Positions 8,269 to 16,379 of a stretch of DNA of 64,000 nucleotides are shown here, piece after piece. This DNA is from Streptomyces sp. PCS3-D2 (GTDB lineage: Bacteria > Actinomycetota > Actinomycetes > Streptomycetales > Streptomycetaceae). The notes below the pieces were generated by a model, which was not told the DNA's origin, made no database searches, and was given only the letters and a program-made list of their open reading frames with translations. Position 1 is the first letter of the stretch. Every line of letters begins with the position of its first letter. Location of the stretch: contig NZ_CP097800.1 of assembly GCF_000612545.2 (NCBI RefSeq), positions 4,278,501 through 4,342,500 of the forward strand, in the 5' to 3' direction. Position numbers and translations under genes: made by a program.

Positions 8269-9024
8269 TCAGTGGCGGAAGAAGATCCGGTCGCCGTACT
8301 CCTGCATGACGCGGCCGTTCCACTCGTGGCCGCCGTCGACGTTGCCCGAGCGCAGCAGCGGAGGCTCCAGGCCACGGGCGGCCAGTTCCCCGGCCGCTGT
8401 CGCCATGACCGCCTGCATGATCGCGCTGGTGACGACGGTGGAGGCGGGGGCGAAGGGGGCGTCGATGCCGTCGAGGCTCAGTTCGGCGTCGCCGACCGCG
8501 ATCTTGCTGTCGAGGACGACGTCGCAGTGGTCCTTGAGGAAGGTGCCGGAGGTGTGTCGCGACCTGGTCCCGGTGGCGTACGCGACGGAGGTCACGCCGA
8601 TGACCTTGAGGCCGATGGCGCGGGCGTTCATGGCCATCTCGACCGGCAGGGCGTTGCGCCCGGAGAGGGAGATGATCACGAGGACGTCGCCCTCGGAGGC
8701 GGGGCTGCTGTCGAGGACGGCGCCGGCGAGGCCGTCGACCCGTTCCAGCGCGCTGCCCAGGGTGGCGGGCATGACGTCGACGCCGGCCGTGCCGGGGACG
8801 GCCAGGAAGTTCATCAGGGCCAGGCCGCCGGCCCGGTAGACGACGTCCTGTGCGGGCAGCGAGGAGTGTCCGGCGCCGAAGGCGAAGAGGCGGTTGCCGG
8901 CTGCGACGGCGTCGGCGACGAGGCTGCCGGCCTCGGCGATGTGCGGGGCCTCCTCGTCCCGTACCCGCTCCAGCAGGCCGATGGCGGCGTCGAAGAACTG
9001 ACCGGCCAGCTTGCTCTCGCTCAT
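8269..9024 (-). CDS. SIS-domain protein (sugar isomerase fold)
   Basis: The 251-residue protein has a single SIS (phosphosugar-binding) domain. The N-terminal half carries LFAFGAGHSSLPAQDVVYRAGG, and the core strand-loop GDVLVIISLSGRNALPVEMAMNARAIGLKVIGVTS (about residues 115-150) binds phosphosugars in relatives. No transcription-factor domain is attached, so this is the stand-alone UPF0309-like type. It is transcribed divergently from dmdR1. A role in aminosugar phosphate metabolism is likely, but the substrate is not determined. Confidence 0.85.
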   Translation of the reverse strand: MSESKLAGQFFDAAIGLLERVRDEEAPHIAEAGSLVADAVAAGNRLFAFGAGHSSLPAQDVVYRAGGLALMNFLAVPGTAGVDVMPATLGSALERVDGLAGAVLDSSPASEGDVLVIISLSGRNALPVEMAMNARAIGLKVIGVTSVAYATGTRSRHTSGTFLKDHCDVVLDSKIAVGDAELSLDGIDAPFAPASTVVTSAIMQAVMATAAGELAARGLEPPLLRSGNVDGGHEWNGRVMQEYGDRIFFRH

Positions 9025-9234
9025 ACGCCGATGGCCCTTCCAGAGGTGGGGTGCGTCCGTGTCCGCCGCTCACCGTGCGGTCTGGACCAAGGGCCTGTCA
9101 ATACGGCCGTCCCTCCCGTGTCCGAAGCGCGGGGCGATGTCCGGGACGGGTCTTGACCCCTTGGCACGGGACGATTGTCGGCCTCATGCGTCAGAATTGG
9201 GGCAGGGCCAGCGCACGCAATCCGAGGGGCACGA

Positions 9235-9927
9235 ATGTCCGGACTGATCGATACCACGGAGATGTATCTCCGCACCATCCTCGAGCTGGAAGAGGAAGGC
9301 GTGGTACCCATGCGCGCCCGGATCGCCGAGAGGCTGGACCAGAGCGGGCCGACGGTGAGCCAGACGGTGGCGCGCATGGAGCGGGACGGCCTGGTGGCCG
9401 TCGCCACCGACCGCCACCTGGAGCTGACCGACGAAGGCCGGCGGCTCGCGACGCGCGTGATGCGCAAGCACCGGCTCGCCGAGTGCCTGCTCGTCGACGT
9501 CATCGGGCTGGAGTGGGAGCAGGTCCACGCCGAGGCCTGCCGGTGGGAGCACGTGATGAGCGAGGCGGTGGAGCGGCGGGTGCTGGAGCTGCTCCGCCAC
9601 CCGACCGAGTCGCCGTACGGGAACCCGATCCCCGGGCTGGAGGAGCTGGGGGAGAAGGCCGAGGCGGAGCCGTTCCTGGAGGACGGCATGATCAGCCTGT
9701 CCGAGCTGGACCCGGGCACCGAGGGCAAGACGGTGGTCGTGCGGCGCATCGGGGAGCCGATCCAGACGGACGCCCAGCTGATGTACACGCTGCGCCGGGC
9801 GGGCGTACAGCCCGGTTCCGTGGTGAGCGTGACCGAGTCGCCGGGCGGTGTGCTGGTCGGCAGTGGTGGCGAGGCCGCGGAGCTGGAGGCGGAGATCGCC
9901 TCGCACGTGTTCGTGGCGAAGCGCTGA
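9235..9927 (+). CDS. dmdR1: DtxR/IdeR-family iron-dependent repressor DmdR1
   Basis: The 230-residue protein matches the usual DmdR1 length. It begins MSGLIDTTEMYLRTILELEEEG and has the DtxR winged helix (about residues 25-60: RIAERLDQSGPTVSQTVARMERDGLV). The metal-binding and dimerisation domain follows (AECLLVDVIGLEWEQVHAEACRWEHVMSE, with His, Glu and Cys ligands), then a C-terminal SH3-like domain. With Fe2+ such proteins repress siderophore and iron-uptake genes. I chose the ATG at 9235 over an upstream in-frame GTG at 9175, because the 20 extra residues do not belong to the family. In S. coelicolor an antiparallel gene, adm, overlaps dmdR1; long antisense frames also exist here. Confidence 0.92.
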   Translation: MSGLIDTTEMYLRTILELEEEGVVPMRARIAERLDQSGPTVSQTVARMERDGLVAVATDRHLELTDEGRRLATRVMRKHRLAECLLVDVIGLEWEQVHAEACRWEHVMSEAVERRVLELLRHPTESPYGNPIPGLEELGEKAEAEPFLEDGMISLSELDPGTEGKTVVVRRIGEPIQTDAQLMYTLRRAGVQPGSVVSVTESPGGVLVGSGGEAAELEAEIASHVFVAKR

Positions 9928-9929
9928 TC

Positions 9930-9952
9930 CCGTAGGGTCCCCACCCCTACGG
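9930..9952 (+). terminator. First hairpin after dmdR1
   Basis: CCGTAGGG and CCCTACGG form an 8-bp perfect stem with a 7-base loop, beginning three bases after the stop codon. A second, stronger hairpin follows. Confidence 0.5.
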
Positions 9953-9971
9953 ATCGGCCCTCGGCAGGGTT

Positions 9972-10001
9972 CGGTCCCGGCGCCTCGCGGCGCCGGGACC
10001 G
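9972..10001 (+). terminator. Strong terminator hairpin after dmdR1
   Basis: A perfect 13-bp stem closes a TCGC tetraloop (arms 9972-9984 and 9989-10001). This is the strongest stem-loop in the first 10 kb and almost certainly ends dmdR1 transcription. Confidence 0.8.
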
Positions 10002-10216
10002 GTCCTCCCCGGTGTGACCTGGAGCCCCGAGCTCTCAAGGTCGTCCCCTCGGACCGTCTTCCCCGAGCGGCCCGCCTCCCTGTTGAAAGGATCTCCATCG
10101 GCAGCGGCGGTCAATCCTTGAGCAAGGTCACTCGAAAGAGCGGTGTTGTGGGCGAGAACCCCGTTTTCGAATGAGGGTTCGATAATCTGGCGGGGAGCGA
10201 AGGGGGTGCATCTGCG

Positions 10217-11092
10217 GTGGTACAGCGCGTTGATGTGACAGGGGCCCAAGGTGTTCGGCTGGCCGCCTGGCAGTTCCGAGAACCGGTCGCCGAGACAGCT
10301 CCCCGCCCCGGAGTGCTGTTACTGCACGGGCTGATGGGGCGCGCCTCCCACTGGGCCGCCACCGCCCGCTGGCTCGGCGAACGCCGCCGCGTCGTGGCCC
10401 TGGACCAGCGCGGACACGGTCACAGCGACCGCCCGCCCGACGGCGCCGCCCCGCACACCGCCCTGGGCCGCGAGGCCTTCGTGGCCGACGCCGAAGCCGC
10501 CGTGGAACAGCTCGGCCTCGCCCCCGTGACCCTGATCGGCCACTCCATGGGAGCGCTCACCGCCTGGCAGCTCGCCGCCCGCCGCCCCGACCTGGTCGCC
10601 GCCCTCGTCATCTGCGACATGCGCGCCTCGGCACTCGGCGCGGCCTCCCAGCGCGATTGGGAGGAGTGGTTCCACCTCTGGCCCCTGCCCTTCCCCACCC
10701 AGGACGCCGCCCGCCGCTGGTTCGGCGAGGACGACCCCCGCGTGGAGCGCCCCGACCCCGGCCGCGGCGCCTTCTTCGCCGAGGTCATGCACGAGGCCGC
10801 CGACGGCTGGCGCCCGCTCTTCTCCCGCCGCCAGATGCTGACGGCCCGCGAGACCTGGGTCCACGACGCCCACTGGGAGGAGCTGGCCCAGGTCCGCTGC
10901 CCGACCCTCGTGGTCCGTGGCCTCGACGGCGAACTGGGCCGCGCCGAGGCCCAGGAGATGGTCCGCGTCCTCCCGGCCGGCCGGTACGCGGAGATCCCCG
11001 ACGCCGGCCACTACCTCCACTACGACCAGCCCGCGGCCTGGCGCGCGGTCCTGGAACCCTTCCTGGACGACATCCCGGCCCCCGCGCCCTGA
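10217..11092 (+). CDS. Alpha/beta hydrolase with a TTA leucine codon
   Basis: The 291-residue protein has the alpha/beta-hydrolase fold. LLLHGLMGRASHW supplies the oxyanion-hole segment, GHSMGA (about residue 110) the nucleophile elbow with Ser, an acidic residue lies in the VVRGLDGELG region, and the catalytic His is in DAGHYLHYDQP near the C-terminus. The substrate is unknown; esterase, lipase or C-C hydrolase are all possible. Codon 35 (10319-10321) is TTA, decoded in Streptomyces only by the bldA tRNA, so expression may be limited to late growth or development. The GTG start gives an N-terminus consistent with the family. Confidence 0.87.
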   Translation: MVQRVDVTGAQGVRLAAWQFREPVAETAPRPGVLLLHGLMGRASHWAATARWLGERRRVVALDQRGHGHSDRPPDGAAPHTALGREAFVADAEAAVEQLGLAPVTLIGHSMGALTAWQLAARRPDLVAALVICDMRASALGAASQRDWEEWFHLWPLPFPTQDAARRWFGEDDPRVERPDPGRGAFFAEVMHEAADGWRPLFSRRQMLTARETWVHDAHWEELAQVRCPTLVVRGLDGELGRAEAQEMVRVLPAGRYAEIPDAGHYLHYDQPAAWRAVLEPFLDDIPAPAP

Positions 11093-11140
11093 CCCACCCG
11101 GCCCCCACCCAGCCCCCACCGGGCGTCCCCCGCGCCGGGT

Positions 11141-11186
11141 CGCCCCTCTCCCGGCCGGATCCGTAGGCCGGTGCGGGAGCGGGGCG
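11141..11186. terminator. Terminator hairpin between convergent hydrolase and ABC permease genes
   Basis: Arms 11141-11153 and 11174-11186 pair over 13 bp with one mismatch. The inner loop contains a further GGCCGG/GGCCGG stem. The position between convergent genes suits a bidirectional terminator. Confidence 0.6.
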
Positions 11187-11196
11187 CCGGGCGGCG

Positions 11197-12873
11197 TCAG
11201 CCCTTGCTGACCGCCAGGAGGATCTCGGGGAGCTTGCGCGACACCGTGGGGGCCGCGAGCCGCAGGCCCGCCCAGGCAGCCAGCCAGCCCCAGGCGACGC
11301 CGACCGGGAGCACCACCCAGGAGACGTCCCGGAGACCGGCGGTGTTCAGCCAGATCGCCAGGACGATCACCGGCGCGCACACCAGCGCCGACCCCAGCAT
11401 CCCGCCGGCGATGCCGCCCCAGGCGAGCCCGGCCTGTCCGGGGGCGACGTTCTTGAAGGCGCCGTCCGTCGGGATGGAGTACGGGAAGCGGGCCGAGGCC
11501 AGCGCTCCCGTGCAGAGCATCGAGCCCAGCAGCGCGAGGGCCACGCCCACCCCTGCGGGGAAGGCCTGCCAGTCGTCCACCAGGGCGGCGGTGACCGCCG
11601 TGACCAGGACCGTGTACGGGACGGTGACCAGCGCCAGCGCCGCCGCGCGGGCCCGCAGCTCCACGTACGCCTCACGGGCGTTCGAGATGGTCTGCGCGAC
11701 CATCCAGAACGCCGAGGTGTCCTGCCCGAACTGGTTGTACATCTGCACGCCGAGCATGCCCGCGCCGAAGCTGCCGAGGTAGACCGACCCGGTGCCCTGC
11801 AGCGCGTTGAAGACCGGCACGATCAGGCCGATGGCCAGCGCGGTCACCCAGGCCGACTTGGTCTTCGGGTCACGCGCGACGTAGCGCAGGGTGCGCTGCA
11901 TGGAGGCGCCCGTCCGCCCGCCCGGCAACAGCGACCAGAAGCCGCCGCCGGCACCACCGCGGTCCTTGACCGGTCCGGAGGCCGCGATCGTCGAACCGTC
12001 CGGCGTGACCATCAGCCGGGTCAGGCTGCGCTCCCAGGCCCAGGTCAGGCCGGCCACGGCGGCCACGCTCAGCGCCAGTTGGGCCGCGGCCCGGCCGTAC
12101 GCGCCCTCGCTGACGGAGTCCACCATGCCGACGGCGGTCGCCGGCGGCAGCCACCGCACCACCGCCTCGACGGGCTCCAGCGTCGACAGGCCCCCCGCCT
12201 GGAAGAGGCTCTGGCTGGCGAAGTTGGCCAGCTGCGCGCCCACCGCGATCACCAGGCCGCTGAGGAGCGCCAGATCGCGCCCCTTGCGGCTGGTCAGCAG
12301 GCGCACGTTGGCCGTTGCCACGGCCCGCGCCAGGGTGACGCAGCCCAGCAGCAGGAGCGGCACAGCCACCGCGGCGGCCACCGCGCCGGCGGCGCCGCGG
12401 GCGACGGCTGCCACCGAGCCGATCGCCAGGCACAGCGTGAACAGCGGCCCGATGCCGACGAGCGAGGCCGCGAGCAGGGCCCGTACCAGAGGACGCGGGC
12501 GCAACGGCAGCATCACCAGCCGGCTCGGGTCCAGGGTCTCGTCCCCGGTGGGGAAGAACAGCGGCATGAACGCCCAGCCGAGCGCCAGGATCGCGGCCAG
12601 GATCACCACGACGGTGCCCGCGTGCGCGTTGCCGCGCAGCAGGCTCAGCCCGAGGGTGATGAAGAAGCCGACCACCAGCGCGAAGGCCAGCGTCGAGAAG
12701 TAGGCGGCCTTGCGCTTCGAGGAGCCCTTCAGCCCGTTGCGCAGCAGCGACAGCTTGATGCGGAGGAAGATCGGGGTCAGCGCGGGCGGAGCGGCGGGGA
12801 CCGCCGTTGCGTCGGAGCTCCGGGAGGTGCCGGAGGCGCCACCGGTCCCGGCGGGGGCGGCGGGCGCGCTCAT
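11197..12873 (-). CDS. ABC transporter permease (large ABC-2-like membrane protein)
   Basis: This is a 558-residue polytopic membrane protein with an alanine/proline-rich cytoplasmic N-terminus (about 45 residues). About ten or more hydrophobic segments follow, for example AYFSTLAFALVVGFFITLGLSLL and VVVILAAILALGWAFMPLFF. It is the membrane partner of the ATPase encoded directly upstream; the two genes overlap as ATGA, indicating coupled translation. Substrate and direction are unknown, but the split ATPase/permease layout is typical of exporters. The frame stays open far upstream of 12873, across the ATPase gene, as a shadow only. Confidence 0.87.
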   Translation of the reverse strand: MSAPAAPAGTGGASGTSRSSDATAVPAAPPALTPIFLRIKLSLLRNGLKGSSKRKAAYFSTLAFALVVGFFITLGLSLLRGNAHAGTVVVILAAILALGWAFMPLFFPTGDETLDPSRLVMLPLRPRPLVRALLAASLVGIGPLFTLCLAIGSVAAVARGAAGAVAAAVAVPLLLLGCVTLARAVATANVRLLTSRKGRDLALLSGLVIAVGAQLANFASQSLFQAGGLSTLEPVEAVVRWLPPATAVGMVDSVSEGAYGRAAAQLALSVAAVAGLTWAWERSLTRLMVTPDGSTIAASGPVKDRGGAGGGFWSLLPGGRTGASMQRTLRYVARDPKTKSAWVTALAIGLIVPVFNALQGTGSVYLGSFGAGMLGVQMYNQFGQDTSAFWMVAQTISNAREAYVELRARAAALALVTVPYTVLVTAVTAALVDDWQAFPAGVGVALALLGSMLCTGALASARFPYSIPTDGAFKNVAPGQAGLAWGGIAGGMLGSALVCAPVIVLAIWLNTAGLRDVSWVVLPVGVAWGWLAAWAGLRLAAPTVSRKLPEILLAVSKG

Positions 12874-13721
12874 CGCGTGACCGTCCCGGAGGTCCCGGGG
12901 TTGCCGCCGAGCCAGTCCAGCGACTCCCCGGCCGTGTCCCGCCCGTGCGCGCCGACCAGTTCGAGGAAGGCGGCCTGGAGGGAGGGTGCGGAGCCCCGTA
13001 CCTCGGCCAGCGGGCCCGCGGCGCGGATGCGGCCGGCGGCCATCACGGCCACCCAGTCGCACAGCGACTCCACCAGCTCCATCACGTGGGAGGAGAAGAC
13101 GACCGTGGCACCGGACGCGGTGTAACGTTCCAGCACTCCGCGGATGGTCTGCGCCGACACCGGGTCGACACCCTCGAACGGCTCGTCCAGGAAGAGCACT
13201 TCGGGATTGTGCAACAGGGCCGCGGCCAGGCCGATCTTCTTGCGCATGCCGGTCGAGTAGTCGACGACCAGCTTGTGCTGCGAACCGGCCAGGTCGAGGA
13301 TGTCCAGCAGCTGAGTGGCCCGCTTGTCGGTCTCCTCGCCCGGGAGCCCGCGCAGACGGCCCATGTAGCCGAGCAGTTCGCGCCCCGACAGCCGCTCGAA
13401 GAGCCGCAGCCCCTCGGGCAGTACGCCGATCCGCGCCTTCACCCCGGCCGGGTCCGTCCACACGTCGTGCCCCGCGACGACGACCCGCCCCAGGTCGGGA
13501 CGCAGCAGCCCGGTCACCATGGACAGCGTGGTCGTCTTGCCCGCGCCGTTCGGCCCCACGAGGCCGATGAACTTCCCCGCGGGAAGCTCCAGGTCGATGC
13601 CGGCGACGGCCACCTGGTCGCCGAACCGCTTCCACAGACCCTCCACGCGCACGGCGGACGGCGCGGTTCGCGCGCCGTCCGCCCCGTACGTCCCACCCGT
13701 CGCATCGCCCTGGTCCGGCAT
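12870..13721 (-). CDS. ABC transporter ATP-binding protein
   Basis: The 283-residue nucleotide-binding domain has Walker A GPNGAGKTT, a Q-loop (VLPEGLRLFERLS), the signature region YSTGMRKKIGLA in place of the classic LSGGQ, Walker B VLFLDEPFEGVD, and the switch histidine in FSSHVMEL. It powers the membrane protein encoded by the overlapping downstream gene. I chose the ATG at 13721, preceded by GAGAGG at seven bases; an in-frame upstream start at 13739 adds only six residues. The variant signature is usual in the DrrA/CcmA-type exporter group. Confidence 0.9.
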   Translation of the reverse strand: MPDQGDATGGTYGADGARTAPSAVRVEGLWKRFGDQVAVAGIDLELPAGKFIGLVGPNGAGKTTTLSMVTGLLRPDLGRVVVAGHDVWTDPAGVKARIGVLPEGLRLFERLSGRELLGYMGRLRGLPGEETDKRATQLLDILDLAGSQHKLVVDYSTGMRKKIGLAAALLHNPEVLFLDEPFEGVDPVSAQTIRGVLERYTASGATVVFSSHVMELVESLCDWVAVMAAGRIRAAGPLAEVRGSAPSLQAAFLELVGAHGRDTAGESLDWLGGNPGTSGTVTR

Positions 13722-13882
13722 GCGCCTGCCTCTCGTCACACGTCCCCGTTGGTCTTTCTTCCCTCACGATAGGAGGAGGGGGAGAGGCCCCGTCCGTTAC
13801 GTATGTCATGAGTTTCCGGGGCGGATCGCACACCGTCGGCCCCGCGCCCGGGACCCCACGCCGCCGGCCCCGCGCCGGGGTC

Positions 13883-14569
13883 TCAGCCCTGGCGTCGCTT
13901 GCGCTCCGCCGCGGCCTCGCTGCCGCACGCGTACGCCAGCGCGTCGATCAGCTCCTCCGTGTCCGGCAGCCACCGGTTCGCGGGCGTGGGCCGGCGCGCC
14001 CACTGGACCGCGCCCCGGCCGCCGAAGCGGGTCGGCGGGGCGGCCACGTACTCGCCCTCGCCGCGCGCCGTCAGGTCGATCGCGGACGGCGACCAGCCCA
14101 GCTTGCGCACGAGGTCGGCGACCTTGACGCCGGCCCCAGGCAGCACGAAGAACAGCATCCGGTGGTCGGGCGTCAGCGTGACCGGTCCGAGGGTCCGCTG
14201 CATGCGCTCCAGCCGGGCCAGCGCCAGGAAGCCGGCCGAGTCCGGCACGTCCAGCGCGTCGAAGGTCCGACCCGTCGGCAGCAGGATCGACGCCCCCGGG
14301 TTCTTCCCCCACACCCGGCGCACCTGCACCGCGCTGCCCGTGGCGTGCGCCGCCCAGTCCTTCACCGCCGCGTGCGCGCCGGGCGCCGGGCAGTCCGCGG
14401 CCCCGCAGGAACACAGCTCGCGGCCGTCCCCGGGCTCCAGCCAGGTGCCGGCGAAGACATCCCAGTGCCGTTCTTCCGCGTACCGCACGGCATGGTCCAG
14501 CAGCTGCTCTCCGCGCTGCGTGGGGATGGGTGCGGTCTCCGTGACTCCCATGGTCTCTTCCACGACCAT
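13883..14569 (-). CDS. Bifunctional DNA primase/polymerase-like (prim-pol fold) protein
   Basis: The protein of about 228 residues resembles the N-terminal prim-pol domain of archaeo-eukaryotic-type primases. The actinobacterial signature is visible: HWDVFAGTWLE, CSCGAADCPAPGAHAAVKDWA with clustered Cys residues, SILLPTGRTFDALDVPDSAGFLALARLERM, and VAAPPTRFGGRGAVQWARRPTPANRWLPD. No helicase domain follows, so it is a stand-alone small version. The ATG at 14551 has a better ribosome binding site (GGAAGAG), while 14569 keeps the VVEET stretch that I believe is conserved; I give the longer form. The role is unknown. It is divergent from the TPR regulator. Confidence 0.78.
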   Translation of the reverse strand: MVVEETMGVTETAPIPTQRGEQLLDHAVRYAEERHWDVFAGTWLEPGDGRELCSCGAADCPAPGAHAAVKDWAAHATGSAVQVRRVWGKNPGASILLPTGRTFDALDVPDSAGFLALARLERMQRTLGPVTLTPDHRMLFFVLPGAGVKVADLVRKLGWSPSAIDLTARGEGEYVAAPPTRFGGRGAVQWARRPTPANRWLPDTEELIDALAYACGSEAAAERKRRQG

Positions 14570-14786
14570 CACAACTGCCCGCGTCACCCGTGGTTACGGG
14601 CGTCAACCCGCCCGCGCGCGGAGCATCGATCCTGCAAACGGGGCGCACTGATGCACGCGTGGGGGCGCGTAGGAGGCCGGGGCGCTGTCGCTGGGTAGCG
14701 ACACGACGCAGAGCGGAAGATTCTCCGCACATCAGGCGGGAAGTGATCATTCCAACGGATCCACCCGCGTCCAGCAGGGGGTTTTC

Positions 14787-16157
14787 ATGGCAGCCAGGCC
14801 TCTCGTCGCCCGCCAGCCGAACGAACGGCTTCAGGCGCTCATCCAGGAAGCCGGGTGCTCGAACGCCGGGCTCGCCCGGCGCGTCAACATGTGCGGGGCC
14901 GAACACGGCCTCGATCTGCGCTACGACAAGACCTCCGTGGCCCGGTGGCTACGCGGCCAGCAGCCGCGCGGCCGGGCTCCCGGCATCATCGCCGAGGCGC
15001 TCGGGCGCAAACTCGGCCGGACCGTCACCATCGACGAGATCGGCATGGCCAACGGCAAGAACCTCGCCTCCGGCGTCGGCCTGCAGTTCTCCCCGACCGT
15101 CATCGGCGCGATCGAGCAGGTCTGCGAGCTGTGGCGCAGCGACGTCGGACGACGCGACTTCCTCGCGGGCTCCAACGTGGCCGCCTCGGCGCTCGTCGAG
15201 CCGAGCCGCGACTGGCTGATCACCGGCGCCGACACCCAGGTGGCGCGCAGCGGCGGCGCACGGGTCGGCATGTCGGATGTGGAGGCGGTACGGGCGACCA
15301 CCGAGGCCCTCAAGGACCTCGACCACCGCTTCGGCAGCGGCCACGTCCGGCCGGTGGTCGTGCACTACCTCAACTCGGTGGTGTCGGGGCTGATCGGCGG
15401 CTCCTACCGGGAACCCGTCGGACGGGCCCTGTTCGCGGCGGTCGCCCGGCTGACGGAGCTGGCCGGCTACATGGCGGTGGACACGGGCCAGCCGGGCCTC
15501 GCGCAGCGCTACTACATCCAGGCGCTACGGCTGGCCCAGGCGGCCGGGGACCGCGCGTACGGGGGTTACGTACTGGCGGCGTCCATGAGTCACCTCGCGG
15601 CGGAGCTCGGCAACCCGCGGGAGATCGCGCAGTTGGCGCGGGCCGCGCAGGAGGGGACCCGCGGGCAGGTCACCCCGCGGGTCGAGGCCATGTACTACGC
15701 CGCCGAGGCGCGCGGGCACGCGCTGCTGGGCGACGCCCGGGCGACGGGGGTGCTGTCGGCGCGTGCGCTGAGCGCGCTGGAGCGGGCGGAGCCGGAGTCG
15801 GGCGACGACCCGGTGTGGATCCGGCACTTCGACGAGGCCTACCTCGCCGACGAGTTGGCCCACTGCCACCGCGATCTGGGACAGGCGGACGCGGCGGCCC
15901 GGCAGGCCGAGGAGGCCTTGCGCCACCTCCCGGCGGGCAAGGCGCGCCGCCGGGCCATCGGGTTGCTGCTGCTGGCGGCCGCGCAGGTGCAGCAGCGAGA
16001 GGTGGAACAGGCCTGCCGGACGGCCACCCAGGCGTCGGAACTGCTGGAGGGGCTGCGCTCGAACCGGGGCGCGGAGTACCTGGAGGACTTCAGGACGAGG
16101 CTGGGGCCGTACCGGGAGGAGGAAGCGGTACGGGAATTCGCCGCGCGGGTCGCCTGA
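14787..16157 (+). CDS. TPR-type transcriptional regulator (NsdA-like)
   Basis: The 456-residue protein has an N-terminal helix-turn-helix-like region (about residues 10-85: LQALIQEAGCSNAGLARRV and DKTSVARWLRGQQPRG). A long all-helical part with tetratricopeptide-like repeats follows (about 170-440; for example AQRYYIQALRLAQAAGDRAYGGYVLAASMSHLA). This layout is shared by Streptomyces regulators of sporulation and antibiotic production such as NsdA. I infer a developmental regulatory role but cannot assign an orthologue. The ATG follows AGCAGGGGGTTTTC. It is transcribed away from the prim-pol gene across a 217-bp divergent region. Confidence 0.75.
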   Translation: MAARPLVARQPNERLQALIQEAGCSNAGLARRVNMCGAEHGLDLRYDKTSVARWLRGQQPRGRAPGIIAEALGRKLGRTVTIDEIGMANGKNLASGVGLQFSPTVIGAIEQVCELWRSDVGRRDFLAGSNVAASALVEPSRDWLITGADTQVARSGGARVGMSDVEAVRATTEALKDLDHRFGSGHVRPVVVHYLNSVVSGLIGGSYREPVGRALFAAVARLTELAGYMAVDTGQPGLAQRYYIQALRLAQAAGDRAYGGYVLAASMSHLAAELGNPREIAQLARAAQEGTRGQVTPRVEAMYYAAEARGHALLGDARATGVLSARALSALERAEPESGDDPVWIRHFDEAYLADELAHCHRDLGQADAAARQAEEALRHLPAGKARRRAIGLLLLAAAQVQQREVEQACRTATQASELLEGLRSNRGAEYLEDFRTRLGPYREEEAVREFAARVA

Positions 16158-16379
16158 CGGCTCGCCCGGCGGCGGGTGCGGCGGCCGGGCCGGCCGGTCC
16201 GGAGCGCGGCCCGGGTACCCGTCCGCGGCGCCGCTGCGCGGGCGCCGCGTGCGGGCCCCCGGGCCTCGATGCCCGGCGGGGCTGGTTCCCGGGGTGCGGG
16301 TGGTCTCACGGTGGCGGTGCGTGACCGGGTAGCGTGGCCGGGGTTCCGTACGGTCGGGCGAGTCGGAGAAGGAGTCCCG

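Noticed and set aside
9175-9234. Upstream GTG start of dmdR1 adding 20 residues
   Set aside because: The extra residues are not typical of the family, and the ATG at 9235 gives the standard 230-residue protein.
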